NCBI GenBank assembly: GCA_900318795.1
Contig: ONLU01000008.1
Location: 1-60,101 of the forward strand
Reading direction: 5' to 3'
Length of the DNA stretch: 60,101 nucleotides
DNA from: an uncultured Prevotellaceae bacterium
GTDB lineage: Bacteria; Bacteroidota; Bacteroidia; Bacteroidales; Bacteroidaceae
Part shown: positions 50,976 to 59,980 of the stretch, one piece after another
Numbering within the stretch: position 1 is the stretch's first letter
How the letters are laid out: the number at the start of each line of letters is the position of its first letter
Notes under the pieces: model-generated
What the model was told of the DNA's origin: nothing
What the model saw: only the letters and a program-made list of their open reading frames with translations
Databases searched by the model: none
Program-made: the position numbers and the translations under genes

Positions 50976-51572
50976 TTATTCTACTTTCTCAAAGTGCTGA
51001 TAGTCCTTCAGCGAGCGCCACGAACCGCCCCACTTGAAACCATGCTGCGTGAACAGCTGATAGCAGAGGTCATGGGTGGTAATCTTATATTTAAAGGTAC
51101 GCGAACGGTCGGCATAGGGTTTGCCCGTAGCAGGCTGAATCAGCAGCGTGCCGTCCTTCTTGCGACGCACACAGGGGTTGTACAGCGGATTGATGTCGAT
51201 AGCCAACCCACGGGCGTGGTTCGACAGTTTCTTGCTGCCCTCAATGGGACGGTAGCAGTAGCACGACGTGTTGTTGGCCTGCATGGAGCGCTCGTCGTCG
51301 TCGCCATACTCCGAGATGGGGCGTATGCGCTCTATGGGGTATTTGGCCTCGTAGAGCCGGGCGAAGATAGCCCGTAGGTCGCCGGCAATCTGCTGGTTGC
51401 AGACGATGACGCCCTTCTGGGTATTCCCCTGAAAGTCTATATGGAGTACATGCAGCGTGTCCAAACGAACACCTGCGGGCTGGGCCTTGGCACTGTTCCC
51501 TGCCAGCAGAACCGCCAGCAGCGCCACCAGGTGCCTGGCCATTACGCGGACTTGTTTCATTGTTTCCATCAT
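50976..51572 (-). CDS. Secreted M15-type D,D-carboxypeptidase-like metallopeptidase
   Basis: From the ATG at 51572 (MMETMKQVRVMARHLVALLA) the product is 198 residues with a signal peptide ending near NSAKAQ. Zinc motifs of the VanY/M15 group are seen in LSNHARGLAIDINPLYNP (H-x6-D) and the C-terminal KDYQHFEKVE (His ligand), with WGGSWRS before it. It should trim peptidoglycan stem peptides or muropeptides in the periplasm. A TAACTTTGC box in copy C of the 65-bp element drives it. Confidence 0.9.
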   Translation of the reverse strand: MMETMKQVRVMARHLVALLAVLLAGNSAKAQPAGVRLDTLHVLHIDFQGNTQKGVIVCNQQIAGDLRAIFARLYEAKYPIERIRPISEYGDDDERSMQANNTSCYCYRPIEGSKKLSNHARGLAIDINPLYNPCVRRKKDGTLLIQPATGKPYADRSRTFKYKITTHDLCYQLFTQHGFKWGGSWRSLKDYQHFEKVE

Positions 51573-51580
51573 AATCGCGT

Positions 51581-51645
51581 GCAAAGTTACAAATAAATTA
51601 AGAATTAAGAATTATGATTTAAGAAAAAATATGTATCTTTGCAGC
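51581..51645. repeat. 65-bp divergent-promoter element, copy C (inverted)
   Basis: This is copy B read on the other strand with about two changes. The left box TAACTTTGC (minus) serves the M15 gene; the right box TATCTTTGC (plus, 51634-51642) serves the subtilase, whose ATG follows 3 bp later. Confidence 0.85.
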
Positions 51646-53796
51646 ATGAGAAGATACTGGATACTATTGATGACCGGGTTGATGGTGCTGAACCTGCAGG
51701 CCCGCCAGACTGACTACCACAAGATGTCAGCCCTGGTTCGCAAGGCTGCACAGACGGCAGCATCCTCCCTGCACAGGGCACAAGGCAAGCCGATGTACAT
51801 CACGGCCTTTGTCCAGACTACCGACGCACAGGCGGCAGCTCTGCTCGACGACTACGGTTGTCGGAAATATGCCCAGTGGGACGACATCACCATTGCCACC
51901 ATCCCACTCCAACAGCTGGAGGCGCTGTCGCACCATCCTTCCGTACTGCGCATAGAGGCCAGCCAACACCCGCAGACGCTGATGGACACCGTGCCGCACG
52001 TCAGCCAACTGCTGCCTGCCTATACGGCTACCCAACAGCATCAGGCCTATACGGGAAAGGGTGTCATGGTAGGTGTGATGGATGTGGGTTTCGACCTGAC
52101 ACACCCCAACTTCTATAGCGATGCCCTGCTGAACGGCTACCGCATCCATGCCCTGTGGGACCAACTGGCCCCCAATCCGGAGGGTAGCGAGTTGCCTGTG
52201 GGACAGGAGTTCTGGGGCAAAGAGGCCATCCTGACCCAACAGCACTCTGTCGATGGGTTCATACAGTCTCACGGCACCCACACCTTAGGCATCATTGCCG
52301 GCAGCGGCTATACCACGCCCTATCGCGGAGTAGCCTTTGACAGCGACATCTGCCTGGTCAGCAATGCCGTCACCAGCGATACGGTCTTCATCGACCCCAG
52401 CGACTACTACAAATACACCACGGCTACCGACGCCCTGGGATTCAAGTACCTCTTCGACTGTGCCGACAAGCGGGGACAGCCCTGTGTCATCTCCTTCAGC
52501 GAGGGCTATGCTGTATCGCAGGACGAAGACGACCAGCTGTTTGCCGAAGTACTGAGCCGGCTGGAGGGACCCGGGCACATCATTGTCGTATCGGCAGGCA
52601 ACGAAAACCAGAACATGAACTATGCCGAGAAGCCTCGCGGACAAGAGCAGGCTGGCAGCTTCATCCGTTGCTACCGCCCCAAGGCCTACTACCGCATTCA
52701 GGCAGACGGTCCCATGCAACTGTCGCTCCTGGCCTATACCGGCGGTTCCACTCCCTCACACCAGCTGACCTTCACCTCGGACAATCCCCAGTTAGACTTA
52801 GAAGTCAACGACACGCTGTTCGTCATGGGCGACACCTGTGCCGTCAGCATCAGCCGGCACCCCTCTGCCTTCTCCGACCGGCACCAAGTGTACCTTGTAC
52901 TGCTGGAAGCCAACAAAATACTCAGCGGCATACCGCCTCTGGCGCTGACGGTTTCTGGTCTGGACACTCAGATAGAAATCTACGGCTCGTCTTCGAGCGC
53001 CTTGCAAAACAGGAGCATCGACACCCAGTGGAACGCGGCCCAGCCAGGCCACAACATCCTGGGGCCGGGCTGCTTCCCTTCTGTCATCTGCGTAGGCTCC
53101 ACCACCCACCGCACTGGCTTTGCCAACATCCATGGCGTTTGGCACCAGGCTACCAACCAGCAGAAGGGACTGCTCATGACGGAGTCGTCCACAGGTCCTA
53201 CCATGGGCGGTCTCATGAAACCCGACGTCACCGCACCCGGCTACAATGTGATATCATCCTATAGCAGCTTCTACACCGGGCAAAACCCACAAGCCTCGGA
53301 TGTCACCAGAAATCAGGTAGCCCTCACGCCAGTCAACGAGCGTCCGTACGCCTGGAACGCCAACAGCGGCACCTCCATGGCTTGTCCTGTCGCAGCAGGC
53401 ACCATCGCCCTGTGGCTGCAAGCCAACCCGAAACTCACCCGACAGGACATCCTCGGCGTCATCAGCCGCACGGCAAACCATCCTGACCCGTCGCTCACCT
53501 ATCCTAACAACCAGTACGGACATGGTGACATTGACGCCTACCGCGGACTGCTGGACGTGCTGGGCATCGAGACTGCTATTCCGACACTGCCTACCCGGCA
53601 TATCCAAGTGACGCTGCAGGGCCGCACCCTGCATATTGACGGGAATCCCGACATCCCCGTGACGCTCTACAACCTCTCAGGCCACCAGGTGCTGAACACA
53701 CAAGCCCTGGGGGGCATGGTGGAACTGCCTCAGCTACCTGCCGGTGTCTACGTCGTGAGCATCGGCACCTTGGGCTCCACCCTCATCAGGCTTTAG
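51646..53796 (+). CDS. Secreted S8 subtilisin-like protease with type IX-like C-terminal domain
   Basis: I start at the ATG at 51646 (MRRYWILLMTGLMVLNLQAR, a signal peptide), giving 716 residues; the longer open frame crosses the repeat element. The catalytic triad is visible: Asp in VGVMDVGFDLTHPNF, His in SHGTHTLGIIAGSG, Ser in NSGTSMACPVAAGTIALW, with oxyanion Asn in VSAGNENQNMN. The last 70 residues (VTLYNLSGHQVLNTQ; LPAGVYVVSIGTLGSTLIRL) resemble a T9SS type A sorting domain, implying surface or secreted location. Confidence 0.93.
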   Translation: MRRYWILLMTGLMVLNLQARQTDYHKMSALVRKAAQTAASSLHRAQGKPMYITAFVQTTDAQAAALLDDYGCRKYAQWDDITIATIPLQQLEALSHHPSVLRIEASQHPQTLMDTVPHVSQLLPAYTATQQHQAYTGKGVMVGVMDVGFDLTHPNFYSDALLNGYRIHALWDQLAPNPEGSELPVGQEFWGKEAILTQQHSVDGFIQSHGTHTLGIIAGSGYTTPYRGVAFDSDICLVSNAVTSDTVFIDPSDYYKYTTATDALGFKYLFDCADKRGQPCVISFSEGYAVSQDEDDQLFAEVLSRLEGPGHIIVVSAGNENQNMNYAEKPRGQEQAGSFIRCYRPKAYYRIQADGPMQLSLLAYTGGSTPSHQLTFTSDNPQLDLEVNDTLFVMGDTCAVSISRHPSAFSDRHQVYLVLLEANKILSGIPPLALTVSGLDTQIEIYGSSSSALQNRSIDTQWNAAQPGHNILGPGCFPSVICVGSTTHRTGFANIHGVWHQATNQQKGLLMTESSTGPTMGGLMKPDVTAPGYNVISSYSSFYTGQNPQASDVTRNQVALTPVNERPYAWNANSGTSMACPVAAGTIALWLQANPKLTRQDILGVISRTANHPDPSLTYPNNQYGHGDIDAYRGLLDVLGIETAIPTLPTRHIQVTLQGRTLHIDGNPDIPVTLYNLSGHQVLNTQALGGMVELPQLPAGVYVVSIGTLGSTLIRL

Positions 53797-53871
53797 AAGA
53801 CGGTGGGCTACGGGGCCTGCACCCCGCAACGACCGACTCAGGCATTACCAATCACAAAAAACAATACAACT

Positions 53872-55107
53872 ATGAAGAGACTTATTTCCATCTTGGCCAT
53901 GTTGACAGCGGTGCTGCTGATGCGTGCACAGACAACGGTCAGCGGTGTGGTGAAAGACGTCCAGAGTGGTCGTCCGTTGGCCCATGTGAACATCTCTGCA
54001 GAGGGTACGGAAGTCCATACCGTCACCAATGACGACGGACGCTTCACGCTGAAGACGCCTCATCAACCCAACTACATACAACTGAGCCACATAGGCTACA
54101 AGACACGCCGACAGTCCCTGCGACCGGGACAGACGGAGGGCCTGCAACTGAGCATGGTCAGCAATACCATCGAGCTGAAGGAGGTCATCGTCTCGGCACA
54201 AGACCCGCTGGAGGTTGTCAAGGCTGCCATGAGCCATATCCCGCAGAACTATCCGAAAGAGCCCGAGCTGGTGCGCTGCTTCTATCGTGAGACGGCCCAA
54301 CGGGGTTCCCGTTTCATCTCCGTGGCAGAAGCCGTGACAGAGATGTACAAGACGGGCTACTATCAAGGGCCGGAATGGGACGCGGTAGCCATCCTGAAAG
54401 GTCGCCGGCTGATGAGCATGAAGGCGAGCGACACGCTGGGAGTGAAGATACAGGGCGGACCGATGCTGCCCGTGATGGCTGACGTGGCCAAGAACTCAGA
54501 GTATGTGCTGAACCCCGACATGCTGTACCTATACACCTACCACATGGAGTTGCCTGTATGGATTGACGACCGGCTGCACTATGTGGTCCGCATGAGTCCT
54601 CAGTCCACCATGCTCTATCCCTTGCTGGGCGGACTGCTCTACATTGAGCAGGAGACGCTGACCATCACACGGGCTGAGTTGCAGCTGGACATCAGGGACT
54701 GGCGACTGGCTTCCGAATACATGCTGGTGCACAAGCCCTTCGGTTTGCGCTTCCGTCCTAAGGAGCTCAGTGTGACGGTGGTGTACAGTACCGACGAGCA
54801 GGGTGTCACCCGCATGAGTTACTTGTGCAACGTGATGCGCTTCAACTGCGACTGGAAGCGCCGGCTGTTCGCCCACACCTTCACAACGGTCTGCGAGATG
54901 GTGGTGACCGACCGGTTGCAACACGGACAGGAGGCGAAGCGCCCGAAGGGTCGTTCGTCGTTCGGAATGCGTGACAATTTCTACGACCGGGTGGAATACT
55001 TCGAGGACCCGGACTTCTGGGCCGACTACAACATCATCGAGCCGACAGAGAGCCTGGAACACGCCATTGACAAACTGAAAAAGAAGAACAGGAGCAGCAG
55101 GATGTGA
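53872..55107 (+). CDS. Secreted carboxypeptidase-regulatory-like domain protein
   Basis: From MKRLISILAMLTAVLLMRAQ the product is 411 residues. After the signal peptide comes a CarboxypepD_reg-like beta-sandwich (TTVSGVVKDVQSGRPLAHVN to IQLSHIGYKTRRQSL), as found at the start of TonB-dependent receptors, but no plug or barrel follows. The remaining 300 residues are mixed (SHIPQNYPKEPELVRCFYRE; FRPKELSVTVVY) and end in a Lys-rich tail. Likely envelope protein of unknown function. It starts 75 bp after the subtilase gene and may be co-transcribed. Confidence 0.88.
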   Translation: MKRLISILAMLTAVLLMRAQTTVSGVVKDVQSGRPLAHVNISAEGTEVHTVTNDDGRFTLKTPHQPNYIQLSHIGYKTRRQSLRPGQTEGLQLSMVSNTIELKEVIVSAQDPLEVVKAAMSHIPQNYPKEPELVRCFYRETAQRGSRFISVAEAVTEMYKTGYYQGPEWDAVAILKGRRLMSMKASDTLGVKIQGGPMLPVMADVAKNSEYVLNPDMLYLYTYHMELPVWIDDRLHYVVRMSPQSTMLYPLLGGLLYIEQETLTITRAELQLDIRDWRLASEYMLVHKPFGLRFRPKELSVTVVYSTDEQGVTRMSYLCNVMRFNCDWKRRLFAHTFTTVCEMVVTDRLQHGQEAKRPKGRSSFGMRDNFYDRVEYFEDPDFWADYNIIEPTESLEHAIDKLKKKNRSSRM

Positions 55108-55150
55108 CGCGCTCCGCTGTCCCAAGGGGGGAGGACAAGACAAGGCACGG

Positions 55151-55174
55151 CAAGCGGTAGGCAACTACCGCTTG
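55151..55174. terminator. Hairpin at the malQ 3' end
   Basis: CAAGCGGTAG (55151-55160), GCAA loop, CTACCGCTTG (55165-55174): a perfect 10-bp stem that includes the malQ stop codon. It lies between converging genes; T tracts are weak. Confidence 0.65.
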
Positions 55175-57786
55175 CTGCGTTGTATCATGGTGCGGACCTT
55201 GGTGTTGTACTTGGTGGCTGCCAGCAGTTCCTCGATGGTGAGGTGCATGCGGTACTGCCAGTGGTTGTAAGGGTCGCTGGGCACATTGATGCGCTCGTCC
55301 TGAGGATTCTTGCGGCGCAGCTCCATGTCCATCGAGAGCCAGTCCTGCAACGACAGCAGACAGAGCATGGACGGACAGTAGAGGTGGCGGGCAATGATTT
55401 CCTCGGCCAGATGGGCTGGCAACTGCTCGGGAGCCCTGCCCTCCTTCTGCAGCATGGTGACATAGAATCGCTGGCGTCGCTCGGGACTCTCCTGCCACCA
55501 GAGCCGCAAGGGTGCCATGTCGTGGGTCGAGATGGTGGCGACGGAACGGATGGGGTTGGCGTCCAGATGGGCAAACTCAAAGCCTTGCTGCTTGGGCATC
55601 TGCTGAATCTCGAGAGTCAGGATGCGCAACTGGTCGAGCACGGGCTCCACACAGTCGGGCAACATGCCCAGGTCTTCGGCACAGATGAGCATCCGGCAGT
55701 CTTTCAGTACCTCGGGCAACCGGCGCAGGGCCTGGAGCCCCCAGAAGAACGAGTGGCGCTGATAGAAGTAGTTGTTGTAGAGTCTGAGGAAGGCATCCTT
55801 GTCTTCCCCCGACAGGGCGTCGAAGATGGGCTCCGTCGTGGCTCCGATGCGCGGATGGTACATGTCGGCCTGACGGGGGTCTTCCACAAAGAGCACGTTG
55901 CTGATGAGCCGCATCAGTCCTTCGCGAATCCAGATGCTGCTCTCGTCACGACGCTCAGCAAAGCGGGCTTCCACCTTGCGCTGGGTGTCGTAGTCAGCTT
56001 GCAGGTCGTAGAGCCCATAGGCCTTGCGCACCAGGAAGTTCTCGCGCACAAACTGGGCATGGATGCCGAAGAGCCGTTCTACCAGCCGGTCGTTGATGAA
56101 GGGCTTGGTGAACAGTTCCTTGCGGAAAGGTAGTCCGAAATACTCGATTTCCGACACCGTCAGCGGCAGGGCCGGTGAGAAGTGTCCGAGGATGCCATAG
56201 ACGGCGTTGTCGGGAATCTCCCAGATGCGGAAGAATCCCAGCACATGGTCTATGCGCAGGGCGTCGAAATACTGCTGCAAGTGCTGCATGCGCCGCTGGA
56301 ACCACTGGCTGATGGAGAGCTGGCCCTTGACCTTGGCCTGCTTGTGCTCCTCGTCCCAATGGTAGGTCGGGAAGCCCCAGTTCTGCCCTTGCGGCGAGAA
56401 CTGATCGGGCGGTGCCCCGGTCTGCGAGTCCAAGTTGAAGAGTTCGGGATGCTGGCGTGTCTCCACGCTGTCGCGATTAACCCCGATGGGCAGGTCGCCC
56501 TTCAGCACCACGCCCTTCGAGCGGGCATAGTCGGCAGCGGCCTTCAACTGGGTGTGCAGCAGATATTGCACGTAGCAGACGTAGTCGTAGTCCTGCTGGC
56601 GGAAGTGGGCATAGGGTTTCAGCCAGTCCTCGTTGGTCTGTATGAAGTCCTTGCACTCCCGGGTAGCAAGCACACGGGTTCCCTGTTCCTCGTAGAGTGC
56701 CTCCAGGTATTCGTTCTTGACTCGCTCCACCGCCTCGTAGTCGCTATACGGCAGGGCGTTCAGTTCCAGACGGCGACGCTCAAACTGGGTCATCAGCGTC
56801 TTGGACTTCAGCGTTCCGGCAGCCTCGAGGTCTATGTAGTGGGGATGCAGGGCAAAGACGCTGGTGATGTTGTAGGGATAGGAGTTGTGCCAGTGTCCGT
56901 CCGTGGTGGTGTCGCAGACGGGCAGCGTCTGAATGAACTTCATGCCCGTCTCGACAGCCCAGTCTACCATGCGGCGCAGGTCACCGAAGTCACCCACCCC
57001 ATAGCTGTGCTCCGAGCGCAGCGAGAAGACGGGAACGACCACACCGGCAGCCCGCCAAGGTTCCTCGCTCAGCCGCAGGTGACCGCCATGCAGCACCAGC
57101 ACCTGACCGTCCTCGATGTCGGTGGCGATGGTGCGGTTGTCGCCCTCCTCCCACTTCAGCAGCTCATGGCTCTGCTCGTCGACGACCACATATTTATATT
57201 CTATAGGCAACAGCCAGCCCTGGGCATTGACCGAGAGCATCCACTCGTGACGACCGGCATAGTGCATCTTCAGATAGCGGCTGGTGCTCCACGAACCGAT
57301 GGCAGGATGGCTGCCACAGACTGCCACCACCTGGCCGGGCTTCAGCTGCGGAGCCGACACACGGAAGATGATGGTGCGGCGGAACAAGGGCAGCTGCAAC
57401 ACGCCCACCTGTTCGTCGCGCTGACCGTGGACGGTGGTCAGATAGGCATTGGAGTACAGGTGCAGGGGCAACGGACGGTCGCGCCACTCGTCAGGAAACA
57501 GATAGTCCTTAGTGGCATCGAAGGCATAGACACGGGGCACTACGTCCCACTCGCGGCGCAGCACCTGGCCTTCAGCGTCAGCCACCTCATAACTATAGAC
57601 GATGTGCGACAAGGGATGGTGGCGGCTCATCAGGGCTGCCGTCTCCAGCGTCCACAGCTCGCCGTCCTTCGTCTGCATCAGCAGGTTCTGCCGACGCACC
57701 ACGCCGTCCCGGCTATGGAAATCGATGTTCACATGCAGGCTCTCGCCCCATGCGGTATGGTAGTGTATGGTGAATTTCAGTTTCAT
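55165..57786 (-). CDS. malQ: 4-alpha-glucanotransferase with N-terminal starch-binding modules
   Basis: From the ATG at 57786 (MKLKFTIHYHTAWGESLHVN) the product is 873 residues. Two CBM20-like domains lie at about 1-110 and 125-245 (the second with VCGSHPAIGSWSTSRYLKM), followed by a GH77 domain with GDLPIGVNRDS, the nucleophile region ALRIDHVLGFFRIWEIP, CAEDLGMLPDCVEPV and ISTHDMAPLRLWW. It transfers maltooligosaccharide units in starch/glycogen use. This long form is characteristic of Bacteroidetes. Its promoter box TATCTTTGC lies 20 bp upstream. Confidence 0.95.
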   Translation of the reverse strand: MKLKFTIHYHTAWGESLHVNIDFHSRDGVVRRQNLLMQTKDGELWTLETAALMSRHHPLSHIVYSYEVADAEGQVLRREWDVVPRVYAFDATKDYLFPDEWRDRPLPLHLYSNAYLTTVHGQRDEQVGVLQLPLFRRTIIFRVSAPQLKPGQVVAVCGSHPAIGSWSTSRYLKMHYAGRHEWMLSVNAQGWLLPIEYKYVVVDEQSHELLKWEEGDNRTIATDIEDGQVLVLHGGHLRLSEEPWRAAGVVVPVFSLRSEHSYGVGDFGDLRRMVDWAVETGMKFIQTLPVCDTTTDGHWHNSYPYNITSVFALHPHYIDLEAAGTLKSKTLMTQFERRRLELNALPYSDYEAVERVKNEYLEALYEEQGTRVLATRECKDFIQTNEDWLKPYAHFRQQDYDYVCYVQYLLHTQLKAAADYARSKGVVLKGDLPIGVNRDSVETRQHPELFNLDSQTGAPPDQFSPQGQNWGFPTYHWDEEHKQAKVKGQLSISQWFQRRMQHLQQYFDALRIDHVLGFFRIWEIPDNAVYGILGHFSPALPLTVSEIEYFGLPFRKELFTKPFINDRLVERLFGIHAQFVRENFLVRKAYGLYDLQADYDTQRKVEARFAERRDESSIWIREGLMRLISNVLFVEDPRQADMYHPRIGATTEPIFDALSGEDKDAFLRLYNNYFYQRHSFFWGLQALRRLPEVLKDCRMLICAEDLGMLPDCVEPVLDQLRILTLEIQQMPKQQGFEFAHLDANPIRSVATISTHDMAPLRLWWQESPERRQRFYVTMLQKEGRAPEQLPAHLAEEIIARHLYCPSMLCLLSLQDWLSMDMELRRKNPQDERINVPSDPYNHWQYRMHLTIEELLAATKYNTKVRTMIQRSKR

Positions 57787-57865
57787 GTCTTCGCAATATT
57801 CTGTTAGCAAAGATACACATTTTTTTTTAAACGAAGAAGAAATAGCGTTTTTATTTACACTTTGC

Positions 57866-57879
57866 TTGATTTATATCAA
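57866..57879. promoter_or_regulatory. Perfect FNR/CRP-type palindrome
   Basis: TTGAT-TTAT-ATCAA is an exact match to the FNR consensus (TTGAT-N4-ATCAA) and extends to CTTGAT/ATCAAG. It lies in the 212-bp gap between the divergent malQ and LruC genes, about 75-85 bp from both predicted start sites. Confidence 0.5.
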
Positions 57880-57941
57880 GATATTGCGCATTACAACATA
57901 AATATAATTAGGAGAAAGCAGGAGTATTCCAATCAAAATGC

Positions 57942-57950
57942 TAACTTCGC
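57942..57950 (+). promoter_or_regulatory. LruC gene promoter -7 box (variant)
   Basis: TAACTTCGC differs from TAnnTTTG at one position. It is about 50 bp before the LruC ATG. No clear -33 TTTG. Confidence 0.4.
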
Positions 57951-57998
57951 AGCGAAATTAGACTAAATATTAATCACCAAATTAAACTTTTTAATCAA

Positions 57999-59150
57999 AT
58001 GAGACACTCTATTTTAGGTATGTCCGTATTGGCTATTGTTGTGACATTGGCATGCTGTTCAAAGAACGATGCAGCCAATGACAGCCAGGGCAACCTCGTG
58101 GACCGGAAGACCAACCAGTACCGTACGGACTTTGAGGCTCAGTATGGTAAGGTCAGCCCCACCCAGTCGTGGGACTTCTCAGGTGTTGGCACCACTACCC
58201 GTGCCGCTGCCAGCACTACCGTCAGCAGCATCAAGGACCCGGAGTTCTTCCAAAGCCATCTGCACAACGACATGGCAGGCCTCAAGGCTGGCATCAGCAA
58301 TGCCCAGGAGCTCGACTGGAACCCCAACGTGTCGGTGAATCTCTATCCTGCCTTCTGCTACGACGAGTTGATGAGGAACCAGTATATCAGCCTGGAGGTC
58401 AACAACCTGGTTCTCAGCACTGTTCAGATCAAGGACAATGCCTGGTGGAACAGACAAGATGCCACTGCCCCCAGCCAGAAAGGCAAAAGCATCAACACGA
58501 CAGACATGACAAACCCTGCATGGACCATTGCATGCTATAACAACAAACTGCAACTGCAAGGCAGAGTTGACATCAGGAACTATAAGGAGGTAGTGGTGAA
58601 CGGCCGTACCTACTGGTGCTTTGACTACGACGGAAACGCTGACTACGTTGACCTGATCTACATGGTGACAGAGCGCTCCAAGACCGCATCAAAGCGCTAC
58701 ATGGTGGAAGAGCCGGGCTCCACGAACGACTTCGACTTCAACGACATCGTATTCGACGTCATACAGGACGAGGATGGCAATCAGACAGCCATCATCCGCG
58801 CCATGGGCGGCACGCTCGACTTCACGCTGACCATCGGCAACACCACATGGCAGAAGAGCGTAGACGGTTCAGCACTGGGATATGTGACAAACACCATGTA
58901 TAACACCACATCACCAAAATGGAACAGCGCACTGGCTCAGTTCAAGGTGACAGGCTGGAATCCCAACAGCAACAACGTCAGCGTCACCATGGTAACCAAG
59001 GAGAGCAAGGATGCCGTCATGACCATTCCGTTCCCCAAGACTGGCGAGGTACCCATGATAATCGCCGTCAAGCCCTTTGTCGACTGGCAGCCAGAGCGTA
59101 CACCGCTGCCTGAGAACTGGTGGGCCACCCCCGAGGACAACGAGCTATAG
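57999..59150 (+). CDS. LruC-domain lipoprotein
   Basis: The 383-residue product has a lipoprotein signal (MRHSILGMSVLAIVVTLACC, lipobox Cys at about 20) and, in its C-terminal half, the LruC/DUF4842 pattern: VEEPGSTNDFDFNDIVFDV with its acidic Asp/Asn cluster, and MTIPFPKTGEVPMIIAVKPF. The acidic cluster probably binds calcium. LruC proteins are surface lipoproteins of Bacteroidetes and Leptospira of unsettled function. It is monocistronic with a strong terminator. Confidence 0.92.
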   Translation: MRHSILGMSVLAIVVTLACCSKNDAANDSQGNLVDRKTNQYRTDFEAQYGKVSPTQSWDFSGVGTTTRAAASTTVSSIKDPEFFQSHLHNDMAGLKAGISNAQELDWNPNVSVNLYPAFCYDELMRNQYISLEVNNLVLSTVQIKDNAWWNRQDATAPSQKGKSINTTDMTNPAWTIACYNNKLQLQGRVDIRNYKEVVVNGRTYWCFDYDGNADYVDLIYMVTERSKTASKRYMVEEPGSTNDFDFNDIVFDVIQDEDGNQTAIIRAMGGTLDFTLTIGNTTWQKSVDGSALGYVTNTMYNTTSPKWNSALAQFKVTGWNPNSNNVSVTMVTKESKDAVMTIPFPKTGEVPMIIAVKPFVDWQPERTPLPENWWATPEDNEL

Positions 59151-59198
59151 GCAAGCTCATTCCCACCCGGCAACCCCCAAAAAGGTATGACAATACGA

Positions 59199-59240
59199 AA
59201 TGAGCCCTGGAAGTTGGACTTAACACTTCCGGGGCTCATT
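59199..59240 (+). terminator. LruC gene terminator
   Basis: AATGAGCCC-T-GGAAGT (59199-59214) pairs with ACTTCC-G-GGGCTCATT (59225-59240), interrupted by one mismatch, with a 10-nt loop and a T-rich 3' side. It could also serve the converging HU-like gene. Confidence 0.85.
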
Positions 59241-59267
59241 GTATTCAGGCTCCTATTTTTGGAGGCA

Positions 59268-59651
59268 CTACTCGTCCGAGTTGGTACCACCGTCCGGGTC
59301 GTGGTAGTCGTCACCACCAGTTCCGGTGTTGCCCGTGTTGTCACCCGTCGAGCCACCACCCGTGTTCGAGGCAGAGGAAGCCTCCTCGTCGGTGCTAGAC
59401 ATCAGCGTCTTGACATTGACGAACTCAGCCTTCTTGATGAACTCGCGGCTCGAGATGTTGTCCTCGGCAGCCTGGTCGGGCAGGAAGCGGATGTGCAGCG
59501 CCTTCAGGTGCTCCTTGACGTTGAAGTCCTCCTCCTTGTCGGCACCGCCCTTCTGGCACTCAGCGGTCAGGTAGAACGTGCCCAGACCGGCCACCTTCAC
59601 CTTCTTCGACTCGAGCAGCATCTCGAGCAGACAGGTCTTGAACTTCTTCAT
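59268..59651 (-). CDS. N-terminally short HU-like DNA-binding protein
   Basis: From the ATG at 59651 (MKKFKTCLLEMLLESKKVKV) the product is 127 residues. The start is fixed by a strong AGGAGG ribosome site, unusual for this genome. Residues 1-70 match the second helix and beta arms of the Bacteroidetes HU-related family (VKVAGLGTFYLTAE; LKALHIRFLPDQAAE), but the first helical 40 residues usual in that family are absent. The C-terminus is a low-complexity Gly/Asn/Thr/Asp tail (TGDNTGNTGTGGDDYHDPDG). DNA binding is uncertain. Confidence 0.78.
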   Translation of the reverse strand: MKKFKTCLLEMLLESKKVKVAGLGTFYLTAECQKGGADKEEDFNVKEHLKALHIRFLPDQAAEDNISSREFIKKAEFVNVKTLMSSTDEEASSASNTGGGSTGDNTGNTGTGGDDYHDPDGGTNSDE

Positions 59652-59740
59652 CACACCCTCCTAAAAATAATCGGAATGACCAAATATTTCCGCCGTTATT
59701 TTACAAAATATTGTTAATAATATTCTTGATCTCACTTATG

Positions 59741-59862
59741 ACGAGCCGTAATGTCGTGGGGCACGAGCCGTAATGTCACCAGCGACGAGATTACGTCTCG
59801 TCCGGATCTGACCAGCCTGAACAGGATCATTGGAAATGCGGAAAGTAGGAAATGCGGAAAGC
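59741..59862. repeat. Short repeats in terminal intergenic region
   Basis: ACGAGCCGTAATGTC occurs at 59741-59755 and 59763-59777; GACGAGA (59784-59790) and TCTCGTC (59796-59802) form a hairpin; GGAAATGCGGAAAG occurs at 59833-59846 and 59849-59862. No gene is visible in this stretch. Confidence 0.75.
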
Positions 59863-59980
59863 GGACATGAAGCATTTTAGAGTGCGGAAGAGAGACATTA
59901 TAAGTAGAAGTTTTTTATATTTATTATCTAAAGTTTCGCAAGTGATGGCGCACCTGCATAATTTAACATAAAATAGGAAT

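Noticed and set aside
56182-57807. 541-codon open frame on the plus strand
   Set aside because: It lies fully antisense to malQ, which has clear GH77 motifs; the antisense product has no start context, no domain pattern and composition of a shadow frame.
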